NCBI GenBank assembly: GCA_013813825.1 | Contig: JACCRA010000691.1 | Coordinates: 1 to 8,538, forward strand | Source: Pyrinomonadaceae bacterium | GTDB lineage: Bacteria; Acidobacteriota; Blastocatellia; Pyrinomonadales; Pyrinomonadaceae | DNA: 8,538 nucleotides | Reading direction: 5' to 3' | Shown: one piece after another, positions 6,151 to 8,538 of the stretch | How positions within the stretch are numbered: position 1 is the first letter of the stretch | Layout: every line of letters starts with the position of its first letter | Made by a program: the position numbers and the translations under genes | Notes under the pieces: generated by a model | What the model saw: the letters and a program-made list of their open reading frames with translations, nothing else | The model's database searches: none | Told to the model about the DNA's origin: nothing

Positions 6151-6177
6151 GGTAGAAGTGACGTCATCAATGCTACC
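6151..6177. promoter_or_regulatory. Operator-like dyad upstream of the DUF1579-like start
   Basis: The palindrome TGACGTCA (6159-6166) sits inside a wider inverted repeat GGTAG (6151-6155) / CTACC (6173-6177), 20 bases upstream of the ATG at 6131. The two dyads are not exactly concentric. If the gene really starts at GTG 6209, this stretch is coding and the dyad is fortuitous. Confidence 0.2.
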
Positions 6178-6222
6178 TGTTTCCTGATCGGCAACAATTC
6201 GTAGCTCACAGTTCGCCAAACA

Positions 6223-6582
6223 TTATTTTCGACCTTTCAGGATTTCGACTTGCTGAGGCACGTTGACGAGCACGATGCAGCCGTTCTCCGACTGCACCGC
6301 ATGCTTGCCATTCGCCGCCGTGTACAAGTAATCGCCTGTGTATAAATGATCTTTGCCCAGTTTGATGTCGCCTTCGATGACGAAGATTTCTTCGCCGCCG
6401 GGATGGTTATGCGCGGGATAAGTTGCGCCCGCTGCAAATTTCAGCAGGATGGTCGGAGATCTGCGAGTTTCTTCATCAAACCGCAACGCCTTCACGAATA
6501 CGCCAGACATGCCGGGTTCAGCTAATGGCTGCCATTCAATTTGATGACTGCGGACTAATTGGTTTGCGCTTGCTTTGTTCAT
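6223..6582 (-). CDS. ChrR-like cupin-domain protein
   Basis: A 119-residue single-domain cupin, a small beta barrel that binds a metal ion. Cupin motif 1 reads YPAHNHPGGEEIFVIEGDI (55-73), giving His58, His60 and Glu64 or Glu65 as ligands; motif 2 supplies His94 in the segment GKHAVQSENGCIVLV. The spacing and the phrase HNHPGGEEIFVIEG match the ChrR anti-sigma C-terminal cupin and its free-standing relatives, some of which act as dioxygenases or sense oxidants. No sigma-factor-binding N-terminal domain is present here, and no sigma factor gene lies nearby, so a small-molecule-binding or dioxygenase role is more likely than anti-sigma activity. The start is preceded by AAAAGAGA about eight bases upstream. 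It follows the OsmC gene by 46 bases and ends 13 bases before the alternative start of the next gene. Confidence 0.88.
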   Translation of the reverse strand: MNKASANQLVRSHQIEWQPLAEPGMSGVFVKALRFDEETRRSPTILLKFAAGATYPAHNHPGGEEIFVIEGDIKLGKDHLYTGDYLYTAANGKHAVQSENGCIVLVNVPQQVEILKGRK

Positions 6583-6628
6583 TGATTTATCTCTTTTACT
6601 GACTTGGTTAGTGACGATTGGTTAGTTA

Positions 6629-7105
6629 TCAATTGTTGTGTGCTTTACAAGTTGGACTATGCCGCACCGGAAAATTACAGGAGTTTGCAATAAAACACAG
6701 TCTATGCGCCTCTCCATGCAATTCGTTTGCTTTGTCAATTTGTGCAGCATCGGTTATGACCACCGCCGGTCTTAACATTACTTCTGTAAAGTGCCCGCCA
6801 CCGTCGGCTGTTTCCTGCATAATTCCTTCGGCGTTGTCACTGTATTCGACGACAGTTATCCCGTTGACTGCACACAAGTGCAAATACGAAAGCAGATGAC
6901 AAGCCGATAACGATGAAACCAATAAGTCTTCGGGATTGTGTCTTGTTGTGTCTCCTCGAAACGCCGGATCAGAGGAACCCAAAATGTCAGATTTATGGTC
7001 AACCGAGATAGTGTGATCACGATGATATGATTTGTAATCTTTTGTTCCTTCTCCCGTGTTTCCAGTCCAAATCAAAGCTGTTTTATAGGTGTGCTCTTTT
7101 TTCAT
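6629..7105 (-). CDS. OsmC-family thiol peroxidase
   Basis: A 158-residue OsmC/Ohr-fold protein; the family reduces organic hydroperoxides in the cytoplasm with two active-site cysteines. In order: HNPEDLLVSSLSACHLLSYL (Glu59, and Cys69 as the likely peroxidatic cysteine), NAEGIMQ, FTEVMLRPAVVIT and the C-terminal ELHGEAHRLCFIANSCNFPV (Cys137 and Cys143, one of which would be the resolving cysteine). The subgroup is the one often annotated simply as OsmC family peroxiredoxin; it is not classical E. coli OsmC or Ohr. The start at 7105 has only GGAG 11 bases upstream as a ribosome-binding site. It is the first gene of the minus-strand row, divergent from the MocR regulator with 234 bases between. 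A decayed relative lies at 2762-2983. Confidence 0.9.
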   Translation of the reverse strand: MKKEHTYKTALIWTGNTGEGTKDYKSYHRDHTISVDHKSDILGSSDPAFRGDTTRHNPEDLLVSSLSACHLLSYLHLCAVNGITVVEYSDNAEGIMQETADGGGHFTEVMLRPAVVITDAAQIDKANELHGEAHRLCFIANSCNFPVRHSPTCKAHNN

Positions 7106-7275
7106 TTCTTTTGAATCTCCATTCGCTATTGCCTTGTTTAAATCATCCGGTGAATATGCTCTGATTGCGGTTTCATTCCGTTGATCATTGTCGGCTTAAG
7201 AAACAAACCTGCAACAATCCATTCCCCTCACAATAATTCCTTTTGCCTCACGCCAGATATGGAGATTCTACGAAT

Positions 7276-7326
7276 AATTGGTATTAACACAAGAGCCAAT
7301 TTTCGACAAAACGTGGAGACCAATTT
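7276..7326. promoter_or_regulatory. Three CCAATT-type repeats in the divergent intergenic region
   Basis: AATTGG at 7276-7281 (inverted copy) and CCAATTT at 7296-7302 and 7320-7326 (direct copies 24 bases apart) bracket the promoter of the MocR gene. MocR/GabR regulators are known to bind spaced direct repeats near their own and the divergent promoter, so autoregulation here is plausible. The motif is short and AT-rich, and chance is not excluded. The rest of the 7106-7339 gap shows no hairpin terminator or RNA element I recognise; a weak minus-strand promoter (TTGTGT, 16 bases, TAGAAT) may lie at about 7264-7291. Confidence 0.3.
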
Positions 7327-7331
7327 ATAAT
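7303..7331 (+). promoter_or_regulatory. Near-consensus sigma-70-type promoter of the MocR gene
   Basis: A -35 TCGACA (7303-7308, five of six consensus bases), a 17-base spacer and a perfect -10 TATAAT (7326-7331). The expected transcription start, about 7338-7340, coincides with the first ATG of the gene at 7340, so the mRNA would be leaderless, or would have a 20-base leader if translation starts at the in-frame ATG 7361. Confidence 0.6.
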
Positions 7332-7339
7332 CATCAGAG

Positions 7340-8538
7340 ATGACAAACATTCCATTCATCATGCTTGAAGACAAAAGTTCCGATGTCCCGCTTTACCGGC
7401 AAATTTACGAAGCAATTCGCCCCGCGATTTTAAGCGGAGAATTTAATCGCGGAATGCTGTTGCCGGCGACCCGTCTGTTGGCAAAACAGTTGGGTGTTTC
7501 GCGGATGACGGTCGTTAATGCATACGAACAGCTTCTCGCCGAAGGTTACATCGAAGGGAAAACGGGCGCGGGAACTTACGTCGCGGCGACGCTGCCGGAA
7601 GAGATGCTGCGAGTTGATGAAGACAAGCTACTTCAGCGCAAAGTATCAACCACGCCGCGAAATCAGATTCTCTCGCGACGCGGAAAATGGCTGGCCTCAA
7701 CCAACGTGACGACGCTTCGGGTGCAGGCTGACAGCGATCACTACGCGTTTCAGAATGGCCTGCCCGCCCTTGATGAGTTCCCCTTCAAGGTGTGGTCGCA
7801 ACTTGCAGCACGCCGCCTGCGAAATCCGCCGCGAGAACTGCTCGGCTACGGCGACCCCGCCGGCTATCTGCCGTTGCGCGCTGGACTAGCCGCGCATTTG
7901 AAATCGGCGCGGGCGGTGCGTTGTGACGCGAGCCAAGTCATCATCGTCGCTGGCTCTCAACAGGCGCTTGATTTAACGGCACGCATTCTGCTCGACCCTG
8001 ACGATGTGGCTTGCGTTGAAGATCCTTGCTATCCCGGCGCGCGTAACGCGCTACTCTCGGCAGGGGCGAAAGTCGTCCCCGTTTCGGTTGATGGAGAAGG
8101 TTTTGATGTGACTAATGCTTTACGACAGAGTAAGCACCCACGGCTCGTTTACGTCACGCCATCGCATCAATTCCCGCTCGGCGTCACGATGAGTTTGTCT
8201 CGTCGCCTGGCGCTGCTCGAATGGGCGCGGCGTTCCGGCGCTTTTATTATTGAAGACGACTACAACAGCGAGTACAGATATGCGGGACGCCCGCTCGCTT
8301 CTTTGCAGGGACTTGATCAAGACGGCAGGGTAATTTACGTCGGCACGTTCAGCAAAACGATTTTCCCCTCATTGCGTTTGGGCTGCATCGTTGTTCCGAA
8401 AGATTTGACGGATGCTTTTATCGCCGCGCGCTCGCTCATTGATCGACATTCACCTTCCCTCGACCAAGCGATCCTTGCCGACTTCATCAATGAAGGACAC
8501 TTCACACGTCATATCCGCAAGATGCGCTCATTGTACGC
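7340..8538 (+). CDS. MocR/PdxR-type GntR-family regulator with PLP aminotransferase domain (3' end outside window)
   Basis: An open frame of 399 codons without a stop at the right edge. The N-terminal GntR winged helix covers about residues 15-81: VPLYRQIYEAIRPAILSGEF, then SRMTVVNAYEQLLAEGYIEG and GAGTYV. After a linker follows a type I aminotransferase fold: LLGYGDPAGYLPLRAGLAAHL, IIVAGSQQALDLTARILLDP, YVTPSHQFPLGVTMS, the EDDYNSEYRY cofactor motif (Asp307 or 306, Tyr308) and the PLP-lysine segment GTFSKTIFPSLRLG (Lys339). Lengths match Bacillus GabR, whose family binds PLP as an effector rather than as a catalyst; about 70 C-terminal residues lie beyond the window. The start is either ATG 7340 or ATG 7361, neither with a Shine-Dalgarno sequence. 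It is divergent from the OsmC gene and may control that row. Whether it senses PLP (PdxR-like) or an amino acid cannot be told. Confidence 0.92.
   Translation, partial: MTNIPFIMLEDKSSDVPLYRQIYEAIRPAILSGEFNRGMLLPATRLLAKQLGVSRMTVVNAYEQLLAEGYIEGKTGAGTYVAATLPEEMLRVDEDKLLQRKVSTTPRNQILSRRGKWLASTNVTTLRVQADSDHYAFQNGLPALDEFPFKVWSQLAARRLRNPPRELLGYGDPAGYLPLRAGLAAHLKSARAVRCDASQVIIVAGSQQALDLTARILLDPDDVACVEDPCYPGARNALLSAGAKVVPVSVDGEGFDVTNALRQSKHPRLVYVTPSHQFPLGVTMSLSRRLALLEWARRSGAFIIEDDYNSEYRYAGRPLASLQGLDQDGRVIYVGTFSKTIFPSLRLGCIVVPKDLTDAFIAARSLIDRHSPSLDQAILADFINEGHFTRHIRKMRSLY

Noticed and set aside
4013..6223. Possible integron gene-cassette array (small same-strand genes)
   Set aside because: The gaps were inspected for paired core sites of the RYYYAAC/GTTRRRY type with a folded spacer; none was convincing, and no integrase gene is in the window.
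7106..7195. In-frame 30-codon extension upstream of the OsmC start
   Set aside because: It contains no ATG, GTG or TTG codon before a stop, and the family fold starts near the ATG at 7105, so it is unlikely to be translated.

Overview
The window reads as an accessory, gene-dense stretch of a bacterial chromosome. Nothing in it fixes the taxon. Mixed GC, weak or absent Shine-Dalgarno sequences in front of several genes, and many small stress and detoxification genes would fit a soil or environmental bacterium (Acidobacteriota-like is a guess). No rRNA, tRNA, CRISPR array, transposase or phage gene was seen.

Layout: ten intact genes and two gene remnants lie on the minus strand, and one truncated gene lies on the plus strand at the right edge. 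From right to left, in minus-strand transcription order: an OsmC-family thiol peroxidase (7105-6629), a ChrR-like cupin (6582-6223), a DUF1579-like protein (6131-5610), a DinB-fold protein (5480-4959), a pyridoxamine-phosphate-oxidase-fold flavoprotein (4896-4243), a DUF1272 zinc-binding miniprotein (4210-4013) overlapping by 4 bases an EamA/DMT permease (4016-3075), then a palindrome, a decayed second osmC copy, a double-ACT-domain protein (2749-2360), a PEP mutase/isocitrate-lyase superfamily enzyme (2251-1469), a LysE/RhtB transporter remnant, and a DEDDy 3'-5' exonuclease related to RNase D (1266-319). On the plus strand a MocR/PdxR-type regulator (winged helix plus PLP aminotransferase fold) starts at 7340 and runs off the window.

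The right half looks like a regulator divergent from a row of redox, detoxification and export genes: peroxide reduction (OsmC), small-molecule binding or oxidation (cupin, PPOX fold), a possible thiol-transferase fold (DinB) and efflux (EamA). Co-regulation by the MocR protein is an inference from gene order. The left half (exonuclease, PEP mutase-like enzyme, ACT protein) shows no obvious shared pathway and is interrupted by the two decayed genes, which suggests past insertion and deletion.

The least ordinary items are the two remnants, both below usual ORF length cut-offs (LysE/RhtB fragment at 1306-1482; osmC fragment with an in-frame TGA at 2762-2983), a perfect 13-bp inverted repeat at 3020-3058, a Fur-box-like sequence placed between the -35 and -10 elements of the exonuclease gene, a near-consensus promoter that would make the MocR mRNA leaderless, and the DUF1272-EamA translational overlap. 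No clearly new multi-gene system can be demonstrated from sequence alone.
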